A stretch of DNA of 64,000 nucleotides, taken from assembly GCF_000613185.1 (NCBI RefSeq), contig NZ_CCBB010000001.1, positions 1,674,001 through 1,738,000 on the forward strand, in the 5' to 3' direction. This stretch comes from Mycolicibacterium cosmeticum (lineage in GTDB: Bacteria; Actinomycetota; Actinomycetes; Mycobacteriales; Mycobacteriaceae). Of the stretch, positions 51,105-60,046 are shown one piece after another. Below the pieces are notes generated by a model that was given only the letters and a program-made list of their open reading frames with translations, did no database searches and was not told where the DNA came from. The position numbers and the translations under genes were made by a program. Positions within the stretch are counted from its first letter, which is position 1, and every line of letters begins with the position of its first letter.

Positions 51105-51851
51105 CTACTGAAGAGACTCCCAGAATTCGGTCAGGACCACGGCACCGCGCTGTGGATCCTGCACCATCCACCAGTGCCCCAGGCCGTCGAGCACCTCGGT
51201 CCGGGCGCCTGCCCGATCGGCCGCCCGGCGGCGGATTTCCTCGGAGCCGGTGTAGTGGTCCTCGGTGGCGAGCAGGCACAGTCCCGGCCGGGCGGCCGCA
51301 TTACCCAACTGGCGGCCGGCTTCGGCCAGCACCGGCGCCGGGACGGAGCGGTACAGCGCGAGGATGGCCCGGCCCATCTCCGGGCCCAGACCCTCGGCGA
51401 TCTCGGCGGCCACCGGCGCAGTGATACCGAGTGCGGCCAGCCGCTCGGCGCGCTCCGGCACGGTCCCGCCGACCAGCGCGTCGACGAACTGCTCACCGGC
51501 ACCGGGGGTCTGCCAGATCTGGGCCGCCTCATGCCAGACGTACTCGGGGTCGAACACCCCGATGATGTCGGTGGCCCAGCTGCGCACCAATTCCGGCCGG
51601 TGCATCATCGCGTTCACCACGTGGTTGCCGCCCCAGTCATGGCCGACCAGGTCGATCGGGCCGTCGATGCGAGCCAGTTCGCCTTCCAGCCAGTCGCGAT
51701 AGTCCAGGTAGGTGGCGGCCCAGCCGTCCGGCAGGGGCGCACCGAATCCCGGCGGGGACAGCCGGATCACGTCATCGCGCCCCAGCGCCTCGACCAGCGG
51801 GCCCCACAGCGCGTCGGTCTCCGGATTGCCGTGCACCAGAACCACCGTCAT
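51105..51851 (-). CDS. Alpha/beta-hydrolase, epoxide-hydrolase/dehalogenase-like
   Basis: 248 residues. VLVHGNPET forms the oxyanion hole (residues 5-13). The nucleophile elbow is VGHDWGG with an aspartate (D72), not a serine, as in epoxide hydrolases and haloalkane dehalogenases; the catalytic histidine is in GLGHWWMVQDP. ATG at 51851 fits the family; the 16 codons upstream to 51899 lie over the end of the next gene. The substrate cannot be inferred. Confidence 0.87.
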   Translation of the reverse strand: MTVVLVHGNPETDALWGPLVEALGRDDVIRLSPPGFGAPLPDGWAATYLDYRDWLEGELARIDGPIDLVGHDWGGNHVVNAMMHRPELVRSWATDIIGVFDPEYVWHEAAQIWQTPGAGEQFVDALVGGTVPERAERLAALGITAPVAAEIAEGLGPEMGRAILALYRSVPAPVLAEAGRQLGNAAARPGLCLLATEDHYTGSEEIRRRAADRAGARTEVLDGLGHWWMVQDPQRGAVVLTEFWESLQ

Positions 51852-51874
51852 GAGTTCATCCTGACATCGCGGTG

Positions 51875-53314
51875 TCAGCGTGGCGGGTCGCCGCGCCAAC
51901 TGAAGCTGTTCACGTACTTGCCGACGTCCATCGCCAGCTGCAGGTTGGCCCCCGAGGGATGCCCGATCCCGAACGACGGGCTGAATTCGTGGTAGGGCCC
52001 GATCGCGGCGGCCACCAACGCGAGATCGTTCTTGATCGCGACCATCACCATGATGCGCAGCCGCGTGTACGTGCCGGTGGAATCCTGCGGATAGTCGTCG
52101 GCGAACACCCCGTAGCCGGGCTGGTAACCGACTGCGGCATTGGGTATCTCGTAGTCGACGGTGGCGTCCGGGTAACTACGGGCGATCAGCTCCTCGGCGA
52201 TCGCCCGCGGCGTGCGTCCGTTCGCCGGCTCACCGAACAGTTCCACCGTGCCGGTGTCCCCGGCCACGAAGTCCAGGGTGACACCGTCCGGGTTGAGCGT
52301 CGCCCGATAGGCGGTGCCCGGGCCGGGGTAGGACACCGAGAAGGATCCGTCCGCGGCGGTGAAGCGGGGATTGATCGCCACCGGCGTGCCGAGCGGTGGC
52401 TGCCCGCAATCCGGCGGGCACCGGTAGTTGGGTATTTCGGGGGTGACCACCAGGGACACGGCCGACGCGACAGCCGCGGCGATGACGACGCCCACCCCGA
52501 CGGGCAGCAGCACGGACGCCCCTCGTGGCACATCTGCGGACCGGTCGGCCGATCCAGCCCGCAACACGGTGCGCATCGCCAGCACCGCCAGGGCCGCCAA
52601 GCCCAGATGCACGCTCACCTGCACGCCTTGCGGCAACGGGGCCGCCTCCACCAGGCCCAGGCAGCCGTAGAACACCACCCCCACAAGCACACTGGCGACC
52701 ACCGCCACCGCGCGCCGGCGGTGCGAACCCACCGCCGCCCCCACCATGGCACCCACCGCCGCGGCCATCACCGGGACGGCGACGCCCTGGATCACCGCTT
52801 CGGCGAGCAGTCCGGCGACCGATCGCTCGCCCGTCGACACTCCGGTCGCCAGCTGTGGGGCCAGCCGGGTCAGCGTCGTCACGGCGGTGAAGCTGGCCGC
52901 ACCGAGCGCCCCGAACATCAATCCGGTCAACGGGTCTCGGATCGACCGGTAGGCGAACACGGCAGGCGCCAGCATGACGAGTGCCCCGCCGACCGAAATG
53001 GCCAGACCGTCGCGAATGGTGTGATCGACGGTGATGCCCGACGCCAGCGCGACGTCGTAGGACCGGGCCACGATATCGCCGGTGATCAGCGCCCAGGCCA
53101 GACCCAGCAGGGCGCCGATCACGGCGACCACTGCCACTGTTCGGGCTGATCGGCCGCTGCCGCGAAGGTCGCTCGCCAGCACCAAGGGGACGCCGACGGC
53201 GGCGGCACCGATCATCGGCGCCTGCCAGCGCAGCACCGCCAGGGCCACCAGCACGCCCAGCACGAACAGCAGCGCCACCCACATCGGGACGCGCCGCCTT
53301 GGCGTGGGCGTCAT
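51875..53314 (-). CDS. Polytopic membrane protein with extracytoplasmic C-terminal domain
   Basis: 479 residues. The first 300 hold about nine hydrophobic helices (for example VALLFVLGVLVALAVL, VAVIGALLGLAWALIT, VGVGVVIAAAVASAVSLVV). The last 170 form a soluble domain with PNYRCPPDCGQPP, then FTAADGSFSVSYPGPGTAY, resembling lipoprotein-like domains in Mycobacterium that measure a surface ligand. Its ATG shares ATGA with the stop of the sedolisin gene, so the two proteins are made together. I do not recognise the family; a partner, immunity or transport role for the protease is speculative. Confidence 0.75.
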   Translation of the reverse strand: MTPTPRRRVPMWVALLFVLGVLVALAVLRWQAPMIGAAAVGVPLVLASDLRGSGRSARTVAVVAVIGALLGLAWALITGDIVARSYDVALASGITVDHTIRDGLAISVGGALVMLAPAVFAYRSIRDPLTGLMFGALGAASFTAVTTLTRLAPQLATGVSTGERSVAGLLAEAVIQGVAVPVMAAAVGAMVGAAVGSHRRRAVAVVASVLVGVVFYGCLGLVEAAPLPQGVQVSVHLGLAALAVLAMRTVLRAGSADRSADVPRGASVLLPVGVGVVIAAAVASAVSLVVTPEIPNYRCPPDCGQPPLGTPVAINPRFTAADGSFSVSYPGPGTAYRATLNPDGVTLDFVAGDTGTVELFGEPANGRTPRAIAEELIARSYPDATVDYEIPNAAVGYQPGYGVFADDYPQDSTGTYTRLRIMVMVAIKNDLALVAAAIGPYHEFSPSFGIGHPSGANLQLAMDVGKYVNSFSWRGDPPR

Positions 53315-54906
53315 CGCCGCGCCGCGCCGGTCTGCACGGCCAGCAGGTCCCGGACCAGATTGTCGACGTTGGGGCTGCCCAGGCCGGTCACCAGGTCATA
53401 GCCCGGCGTCGAGACGTCCACCGCGTTGGAGCCCAGACGGACATCGCGGAATCCGGGCAGCCGGGCACCCGAAGCCACTTGGTACAGAAGCGGATTCAGG
53501 TCGCCGCCGAGGAGGCGGCCGCCGTGGGCTTGCAGGTATTGATTCATCAGCACCGTCAGCGCCGCCCAGATGGGCGCCGCCTGCGAGGTGCCGGCGCCGA
53601 TGCGCGGCTGGCCGTCCAGCACGATGCGCACACCGGTGAACGGATCGGCCAGCGCGGCTACATCGGGGACCAGTCGTTTTTCCTCGTATCGGTTCGTCTG
53701 GATCGAAGCCTGGAAGGCCGGGCGAGGGAACAACTTCGAGATCCCGCCGCTGCTGCCCAGCGACATGGGCACATCGACCCAGGCCTGTTCGGCCAGCCAC
53801 TGCCCCTGCGCGTCGGTGGACAGCGTGGTGCCACCGACGGACGTCACCTCGGGCAGCGAGGCGACCGCGTCGAGCCCGATGTCGTCGGGCCCCGGCGGCG
53901 CGGACCAATCCGGGCCGCCTTTGCATTCCAGGCCACCGTTGTCGCCGCTCGCGTCGAACACCGCGGTGCCGGTCCGTTGTGCGGCCACCAAGGCGGTGCG
54001 CACCGGAGCGAGGTCCGCGGCACCGGGCAACCGATCACAGCCCCAGCCGATCGACAGGCTCCACACCGCTCCGGGGAATTGCCGGGCCGTGTCCTCGAAC
54101 AACCGTCCCACCTTCTCGTAGCCGCCGTCGCCCTCCACGGTGGGCCGCGCGTTGACCACGACCAGTTGTGCGTCCGGCGCGATGGCATGTGCCACTTGAA
54201 GATCCATGGTGGTCTCCGCACCCGGCGGTCCGGGCCGCCCACCGATCACCACCGGGGTGAATCGGGGCAGGGCCGAACTGTCGGCGAAGGAGTCGAGATC
54301 ACTCTGCGCGAAGCCGTCGAAACCGAAGATCACGAGGGTGGCGCCGGCGCCGGTGAATCCGGCCGCCGCGAGCGGATGCGCGTTGTAGGCGGTCAACAAG
54401 GCGTCCGGGCCCAGCCCCTGGCGCGGCACGTCCATGGGCAGCAGATCCGGGCGGGCCATGTGGTGCGGGGTGTAGCCCAGGATGCGGCCGGTGTCGCTGA
54501 CCGAGCGGGTCAGCTCCTCGGGTACCGCCGGCTGGCGCGGCGACGCGTAGAACACCTGCCCGCGGCGACCCCGGTAATCGTGCACCGGAACACCGAAAGC
54601 TCGTGCCACACCGGTGGCTTCCCCTTCGACGACGGCCCAGTCGTCACCCGGTCGCCAGCGCACCCGCAGACCACGCGCCCGGGACCATTCGATCAATTCC
54701 TCGGGGCGGCGCGCATCGGCCAGGCTGACGGTCAGCCGGACCTCACGTCCGCGTGACTCCCCCAGATCGGTCGAGGCCGCCAACAGCCGCGCGTACGGGC
54801 CGGAGATGACAGCCGACTCCGGAGCGGGCAGCGCCGAAAGATCGGCCGCCAGCAGCGTTCCCATCGCCACCAGCGCCCACAACCGGCGCCGACCGGTCAT
54901 GTCCAC
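53311..54906 (-). CDS. Secreted sedolisin-type serine-carboxyl protease (S53)
   Basis: 531 residues. A signal peptide (LWALVAMGTLLAADLSALP) leads to a Pro-kumamolisin activation domain, about 40-150, then the catalytic domain. The S53 catalytic set is complete: E231 and D235 in ETTMDLQVAH, oxyanion D322 in SGDNGG, and nucleophile S441 in GTSQAAP. The C-terminal calcium loop appears as DVRLGSN...GYDLVTGLGSPN. Such proteases work at acidic pH after removal of the propeptide. Start is GTG 54906 or ATG 54900; numbering uses the former. Coupled to the following membrane-protein gene. Confidence 0.9.
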   Translation of the reverse strand: MDMTGRRRLWALVAMGTLLAADLSALPAPESAVISGPYARLLAASTDLGESRGREVRLTVSLADARRPEELIEWSRARGLRVRWRPGDDWAVVEGEATGVARAFGVPVHDYRGRRGQVFYASPRQPAVPEELTRSVSDTGRILGYTPHHMARPDLLPMDVPRQGLGPDALLTAYNAHPLAAAGFTGAGATLVIFGFDGFAQSDLDSFADSSALPRFTPVVIGGRPGPPGAETTMDLQVAHAIAPDAQLVVVNARPTVEGDGGYEKVGRLFEDTARQFPGAVWSLSIGWGCDRLPGAADLAPVRTALVAAQRTGTAVFDASGDNGGLECKGGPDWSAPPGPDDIGLDAVASLPEVTSVGGTTLSTDAQGQWLAEQAWVDVPMSLGSSGGISKLFPRPAFQASIQTNRYEEKRLVPDVAALADPFTGVRIVLDGQPRIGAGTSQAAPIWAALTVLMNQYLQAHGGRLLGGDLNPLLYQVASGARLPGFRDVRLGSNAVDVSTPGYDLVTGLGSPNVDNLVRDLLAVQTGAARR

Positions 54907-54915
54907 ACGCTGAGA

Positions 54916-55242
54916 TCAGGGAATGCCGTTGATCCCCGGATGCTGGCCACCCGGGACCGTCGGCGCCGGCGGGGCGACCACCGACGGGGTGAACAGATTG
55001 CCACCGGTCGGGTCGATCGATTTCTGCGTCGGCGCCAGCGACTCCGACGGCGCCGCGGGCGCACTGGTCGTGGTCGCCTCGGTGGTCGTCGTGGTCGTGG
55101 TCGTCGTCACCGACGTTGTGCTGGTGGGGCTTTCCTTGCTGCTGTTACCGCACGCCGCGGTCAGCCCGCCGAGCGCGATCACGGCGGCCGCTCCGGCGAC
55201 AACACCAAGCCGACTGGTGAACTTACGGGTATCCATAGCCAT
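54916..55242 (-). CDS. Poly-threonine lipoprotein, cassette 2 downstream member
   Basis: 108 residues. Lipobox LTAACG, a threonine-rich stretch interrupted by V and E (about nine uninterrupted threonines), then DPTGGNLFTPSVVAPPAPTV and the C-terminus HPGINGIP. It is the counterpart of the gene at 48308. The start could be ATG 55242 or 55236. It is almost contiguous with the upstream member and lies nine bases ahead of the sedolisin gene, so all four genes could be co-transcribed. Confidence 0.78.
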   Translation of the reverse strand: MAMDTRKFTSRLGVVAGAAAVIALGGLTAACGNSSKESPTSTTSVTTTTTTTTTEATTTSAPAAPSESLAPTQKSIDPTGGNLFTPSVVAPPAPTVPGGQHPGINGIP

Positions 55243-55244
55243 CC

Positions 55245-55544
55245 TCAGGATCCGTGGCGGTGCACGCCGGGGGGCTCGGTCGGTGCCGGCGGCGCCAGCA
55301 CGCTGGGCGTGAACAGGTTGCCACCGGTGGGGTCGATCGACTTCTGCGTCGGCGCCAGCGGCGCCGAGGTGGTCGCGGGTGCGGTCGTCGTGGTGGTCGT
55401 CGTCGTCGTCGTGGTCGTGGTGGTCGTGGAGGACGGCGCCTCCTTACCGCCCGTACCGCATGCGGCCGTCAGGCCGCCCAGCCCGATGAGGGCCGCGCAC
55501 CCGGCGGTCAACCCCAGACGTCGAACAAGTTTCTGTGCAGCCAT
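55245..55544 (-). CDS. Poly-threonine lipoprotein, cassette 2 upstream member
   Basis: 99 residues from ATG 55544 (MAAQKLV, matching MASQVVV of the gene at 48638). Lipobox LTAACG, about 15 consecutive threonines (the longest of the four), DPTGGNLFTPSVLAPPAPTE and the C-terminal PPGVHRHGS. In-frame starts up to 55577 are less likely by comparison with the paralogue. Function unknown. Confidence 0.78.
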   Translation of the reverse strand: MAAQKLVRRLGLTAGCAALIGLGGLTAACGTGGKEAPSSTTTTTTTTTTTTTTTAPATTSAPLAPTQKSIDPTGGNLFTPSVLAPPAPTEPPGVHRHGS

Positions 55545-55633
55545 GGCATCCATCCCGTGCGGCGGTGCTGGTAGCACCGGACAACAAGATCATCATCGTT
55601 GCACATCGGCGCCGGTCACACGGGCTTTACCGG

Positions 55634-57157
55634 TTATGCCGCCGCCTTGTCCGAGGCGGATTCTTCGCTGTGGTCATCGGTCTTGGTGGGTGTGCTCGGC
55701 TCGTGCTGGTCGGCCTCGGCCGCGGTGCCGGGTTTGCCCGTCACCGGCTGCGGCTTCGCCCCTTCCAGGGCGGTTCGGCTGGGCCGGCCGGACCGATGAC
55801 CACCGGTGCCCGACGGGGCGGTGTCGTCGTCGGGACGCGCGGTGGCGGTGCGGGGCGCGGACTCCGACGGTGCGGTGTCCGGCTCGGTGGCCGGGTGTGC
55901 CGATTCGGCAGTCGGGTGCGCCGGCGCGGCAACGGCGGGTTCATCGTTGTCGGGTTCGACGACTTCGGGCTCGGGCCCGGGCGTATCGGTATGGTTCGCA
56001 ACGGTTTTACCGGTGCTCGCAACGGCGGTGGCGGTCTTGGTTGCGGGCACTGCGGGGGCACTGGTGGGCGGCTTGTCCCAGGACGGGTTGAGTGCGTGCT
56101 GGATTCCCACACCGACCGCGTTGAGCAACTGCCCGGGCAGGGCCAGCAGCCGCTGCGGGGTGGGCGAAAGCGACGCGGGGGTCGGCACCCCGGCTTTGAT
56201 GGAGCGGTCGTAACCCATATCGACCAGCACCTTCAAGGCCGGTTCCACCAGATCCAGTAGCTGCTTGGGCACACCGAGCATGCGCAACGGCACCAGCAGC
56301 GGCAGCCGAGGCGCCGCCAGCGTCACATAGGTGATGTTGCTGGCCGGGTCGGTGTAGTCGGGCACAACGCGGGGACCTTTCATGTCCGCCGGGTAGTAAT
56401 TGCCGTGCTGGGTGAAGAAGCCCACCAACGCGTTGAGGTCCGCGAGCACGTTGAGCGGGTAGTTGGGAAAGTCCGAAACGGGGTCGTACTGCCAGCTGAC
56501 ATCCGTGATCTTGTACGGGGTATCGGCCGGTGTGGTGCCGTCGAACTTGACGTTGACGAACGGTACGAACAATCCCGGGAAGCGGGCGGCCAGGCCGCCG
56601 TTGGGCCGGTTCATGCTGGCGATCAACGTGAAGCTGAGTCGATCGGCGTCGGGCGCTCCGATGGACTTCAGATACCGCATTTCGCGGACGACGACGTTCG
56701 CCCCGGACGAGTAGCCGACCACCGCCACGGGATCGCCGGTCTGTAAGGCCGGATTCACCAGTGCCTGCAGGTTGGCCAGTCCGGCGCGTTGTGACTGCTC
56801 GTACCCGCTGGATCCGTCCCAGTTGGTGGTGAACGGGATCTGCGACGGCCAGCTGACCGGTTCGAAGGTGTAACCGTGATAAGGCGACGCCGGGTTGGCG
56901 GGATCGAGGTAGCCGTGCCCCGCGACGCCGAGCGGCAGTCCGGTGGGGTTCACCGTGCCGGGCGGCAGGGGGTTGCCGCCCAGTTCCTGGATCATGCCGG
57001 CGCTGGTCGGGTTGCTGTTGCCGCCGATCGCGACGATGGTGCCGGCGAGCAATCGCACGCCGGTCCCGATACCGGTCACCAAGGTGGCGATAACAGCGAA
57101 AACCGCGGCCGATCGGAAAACCGACAACAGCACCCGCGGTGCGAAACCCCCGAACAT
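55634..57157 (-). CDS. PE-PPE-domain alpha/beta-hydrolase with long disordered tail
   Basis: 507 residues. One N-terminal transmembrane or signal segment (residues 9-33) precedes a PE-PPE/cutinase-like serine hydrolase domain to about 350, with GYSSG at 148-152 (S150) and the family phrases VSWPSQIPF and YPLNVLADLNALVGF. There is no PE or PPE N-terminal module. The final 150 residues are rich in Thr, Pro, Glu, Ala and Asp and look disordered. The fold is known as an esterase in related proteins such as the Rv1430 group. GGGGGAGGG before the ATG at 57157 sets the start. Confidence 0.85.
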   Translation of the reverse strand: MFGGFAPRVLLSVFRSAAVFAVIATLVTGIGTGVRLLAGTIVAIGGNSNPTSAGMIQELGGNPLPPGTVNPTGLPLGVAGHGYLDPANPASPYHGYTFEPVSWPSQIPFTTNWDGSSGYEQSQRAGLANLQALVNPALQTGDPVAVVGYSSGANVVVREMRYLKSIGAPDADRLSFTLIASMNRPNGGLAARFPGLFVPFVNVKFDGTTPADTPYKITDVSWQYDPVSDFPNYPLNVLADLNALVGFFTQHGNYYPADMKGPRVVPDYTDPASNITYVTLAAPRLPLLVPLRMLGVPKQLLDLVEPALKVLVDMGYDRSIKAGVPTPASLSPTPQRLLALPGQLLNAVGVGIQHALNPSWDKPPTSAPAVPATKTATAVASTGKTVANHTDTPGPEPEVVEPDNDEPAVAAPAHPTAESAHPATEPDTAPSESAPRTATARPDDDTAPSGTGGHRSGRPSRTALEGAKPQPVTGKPGTAAEADQHEPSTPTKTDDHSEESASDKAAA

Positions 57158-57290
57158 GATGCCCTCCCCCACGCCTATGCGTCCGTGCAGCTAGACGAAC
57201 GATCAGAAATTTCTACCACGTCAATATGCTGGGTTGGGCGCAGATCCCACAATCAGCATCCAGTCGCCAGGTTCCCGATCTGGCAAATTC

Positions 57291-59267
57291 TCACCCGACG
57301 AGTGCCGACTCGATGTCCGCGCCGACCACCCCGGCCAATGCTCGGCTCATCGCGGTGGTGATGTGGTTGCCGTCGAAGTAGACCAAGGTGTCGCCCAGCA
57401 GGATCGCCGGGCACGACGTGTCGTCGCACAGGTACCGGGTGTAATCCAGATTCCGCGCCGCGCCGGCGGCGACGACATCGAATTCGGCGCGGCGCACCGC
57501 GTCGTCGAAAGCAGCCACCCGTGGGATGGCGCACCGCTGCGCGTCATCGAGGAAGCGGCCCAAGCAAATTGGCCGCGACACGTCGGCCGACGGTGTGTCG
57601 GCGATGATCGCCACCCGCGTCTGCGGCGGGAGCCGTTCGATGGTGCGCGCCAGGCCGTCGCGCCACGCGGCGGTCGTGACGTCGCGGTGTGCGGCGTAGT
57701 ACCGCCCGTAGCTGCCGAGCAGAACCAGGGCCGGCCGGGCGGTGGCGATGACGTCGAGGACACCGTCACGCCACACGTCGCATTGCGGGTAGCGCCGGAC
57801 GTGGATGGACGCCGGCGGGCAACCGTCCTTGGTGTGGCTTTCCAGCCGGATCAGCCCGTCCTCGGCGAGGGCCGCCAGCGCGGTATACCACTGCGCGGCA
57901 TGGGAATCGCCGAACAGCACCACGAGCGGGGCGGTGGGGTCGGTGCCGGTGCGGCAACCGGCGGGGTCCACCGAGGGGGTGTACCGGTGGCAACCGTTGG
58001 TGTAGATGGCCGGGCGGTCGGCGTGCGCATGGGCAAGCGAGGGGGTCAGGTTGCTCGGTACATAGGCGGTGCCAACGGGTTTCGTGGTGAGGGCGGTGTG
58101 TGGTGCGGGTTTCCCGGCGTCCAGGATCGGTGGGTTGTATACCGCGGAGATGGCCAGCACGCCGGTGATGACGGTGACCATGCCGGCCGCTGCGACGCCG
58201 AGGGTCCGCCGCGGGCGCGCGGTGACGAGCCACCGGGCGTGACGGCCCGGCTGCTCAACGAGGGTGTACAGCAGCCATCCGACCGGCAGGCACGATGCCG
58301 CGATACCCGCGCGCAGCCAGAGAGGCAGTGCTTCGGTGTACGCCGTTGCGGCGTAAGGAAGAGCCAGGGCGGGCCAGTGCACCAGATAGACCGAATACGA
58401 GATGTCACCGATCCAGGTCAGCGGGCGCAGGCTCAACACGGCGGCCGGGCTGCCTCGGCCCGGTCCCGCGGCGATCAGCAACGCGGTACCGGCGACCGGC
58501 AGGGCCGCAGCATATCCGGGGAAATCGGTGCCGACGGAGAACAGCGATCCGCTCGCGGCGATGGCCGCCAGTCCGGCCCAACCGGCCGGCACGCCAAGCC
58601 GCGACGGCAGCAGGCGATCGCGGTTCAGGCGCGCCAGCGCCACCAGGGCGCCCAGTCCGAACTCCCACATGCGGGGCGGCAGCCAGAAGAAGGCTCTGGG
58701 CAGGTCGGTGGCGGTGAGCCAGACACAGCCGACGAACGACACCGCCGTCACCACCGCGATGGCCGCCGCCATCCACCGTCGGCGCAGCCGGAACACCGTC
58801 CACAGCAGCAGCGGCCACACCAGATAGAACTGTTCTTCCAGGCCCAGTGACCAGTAGTGCAGCAGCAGCGACGGCAGTTTCGGCGCCAGGTAGTCGGTTT
58901 CGATATAGGCGAACCACATGTTCGGCAGGTACAGCGCCGCCGCCAGGGCGTCGTTCACCACGTAGGGGAACTGCACCGGCGACACCCAGACGGCCGCGGC
59001 CACCACGGTCGCGACGATCACGGCGAAGGCGGCCGGCAGCAGGCGCCGGGCCCGTCGCGCGTAGAACGCGCCGAAACCGATGGTGCCGCGGTCGCGCAGG
59101 CTTTCCAGCAGGTGCGAACTGATCAGGAAGCCCGAGATGACGAAGAACACGTCCACGCCGACGTAGCCGCCGCCGAAGCCCGGTATCTCGGCGTGGAACA
59201 GCAGCACCAGGAGCACCGCGACGGCCCGAAGGCCTTGAATGTCAAGGCGCTTCGGCCGGGTGCTCAT
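57291..59267 (-). CDS. OafA/YrhL-type acyltransferase with C-terminal SGNH domain
   Basis: 658 residues. The N-terminal acyltransferase-3 domain has about ten helices, with catalytic H25 in LLFHAEIPGF and the R/DIQGLRAVAV opening. The periplasmic C-terminal SGNH domain has the GDS block in VLFGDSHAAQW and the catalytic Asp/His in DGNH (D632, H635). This architecture O-acetylates envelope glycans or lipids. ATG at 59267 was chosen. It starts only eight bases after the ABC transporter ATPase stop on the same strand, so read-through from the transporter operon is possible. Confidence 0.93.
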   Translation of the reverse strand: MSTRPKRLDIQGLRAVAVLLVLLFHAEIPGFGGGYVGVDVFFVISGFLISSHLLESLRDRGTIGFGAFYARRARRLLPAAFAVIVATVVAAAVWVSPVQFPYVVNDALAAALYLPNMWFAYIETDYLAPKLPSLLLHYWSLGLEEQFYLVWPLLLWTVFRLRRRWMAAAIAVVTAVSFVGCVWLTATDLPRAFFWLPPRMWEFGLGALVALARLNRDRLLPSRLGVPAGWAGLAAIAASGSLFSVGTDFPGYAAALPVAGTALLIAAGPGRGSPAAVLSLRPLTWIGDISYSVYLVHWPALALPYAATAYTEALPLWLRAGIAASCLPVGWLLYTLVEQPGRHARWLVTARPRRTLGVAAAGMVTVITGVLAISAVYNPPILDAGKPAPHTALTTKPVGTAYVPSNLTPSLAHAHADRPAIYTNGCHRYTPSVDPAGCRTGTDPTAPLVVLFGDSHAAQWYTALAALAEDGLIRLESHTKDGCPPASIHVRRYPQCDVWRDGVLDVIATARPALVLLGSYGRYYAAHRDVTTAAWRDGLARTIERLPPQTRVAIIADTPSADVSRPICLGRFLDDAQRCAIPRVAAFDDAVRRAEFDVVAAGAARNLDYTRYLCDDTSCPAILLGDTLVYFDGNHITTAMSRALAGVVGADIESALVG

Positions 59268-59275
59268 ATCGGTAC

Positions 59276-60046
59276 TTACAGCACCTTGGAGAGGAACTCC
59301 TGCAGCCGCGGATGCTTGGGGTTGTCGAACAGCTCGGCGGGCGGGGCGTCCTCCACGATGTTGCCGTCGCACATGAAGATCACCCGCGAGGCGACCTCCC
59401 TGGCGAAGCCCATCTCGTGGGTGACCACCACCATCGTCATGCCGCCGACCGCCAGCTCCCGCAACACCTCCAGCACGTCACCGACCATCTCGGGATCGAG
59501 TGCGCTGGTGGCCTCGTCGAACAGCATGATGGACGGGTTCATGGCCAGCGCCCGCGCGATCGCCACGCGTTGCTTCTGCCCGCCGGACAGGGTGGCGGGT
59601 TTGACCTGAGCCTTCTCCGCCAAGCCGACCTGCGCCAGCAGTTCCATCGCCTTCTTCTCGGCCGCCGCCTTGTCCATCTTCTTGGTCAAAAGCGGTGCGA
59701 GCGTGACGTTGTCGATCACGGTCATGTGCGGGAACAGGTTGAAGTGCTGGAACACCATGCCGATGTGCTGGCGCACCTTGTCCAGGTCCACCTTCGGGTC
59801 GGTCAGGTCGAAGTCGTCGACGACCACCTTGCCGCCGGAGATGTCCTCCAGCTTGTTCAGACAGCGCAGGAAGGTGGATTTACCGGATCCCGAGGGTCCG
59901 ATGACGCACACCACCTCACCCTGCTTGATGGTGGTGTCGATGCCGTCGAGCACCACCAGGTCGCCGAACGACTTCTTCAGCCCCTCGATGCGGATCTTGA
60001 CCGTTCCTGGTTCGGCGGCAGCGGCTTCGGGCACGAGTTCGGTCAT
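59276..60046 (-). CDS. glnQ: Polar amino-acid ABC transporter ATP-binding protein
   Basis: 256 residues. Walker [11 protein letters not shown]-loop [12 protein letters not shown], signature [15 protein letters not shown], Walker [12 protein letters not shown] and the switch histidine in [10 protein letters not shown] are all present. This is the GlnQ/HisP subclass. The start shares ATGA with the stop of the fused permease gene. The longer open frame up to 60550 runs antiparallel to coding sequence and is not real. The gene symbol is by family; glutamine or glutamate is the likely substrate. Confidence 0.93.
   Translation of the reverse strand: MTELVPEAAAAEPGTVKIRIEGLKKSFGDLVVLDGIDTTIKQGEVVCVIGPSGSGKSTFLRCLNKLEDISGGKVVVDDFDLTDPKVDLDKVRQHIGMVFQHFNLFPHMTVIDNVTLAPLLTKKMDKAAAEKKAMELLAQVGLAEKAQVKPATLSGGQKQRVAIARALAMNPSIMLFDEATSALDPEMVGDVLEVLRELAVGGMTMVVVTHEMGFAREVASRVIFMCDGNIVEDAPPAELFDNPKHPRLQEFLSKVL

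Noticed and set aside
48450..55440. GTGGTC-type trinucleotide arrays as possible CRISPR or minisatellites
   Set aside because: They are the codons of the poly-threonine tracts of four lipoprotein genes; there are no spacers or fixed-length repeats.
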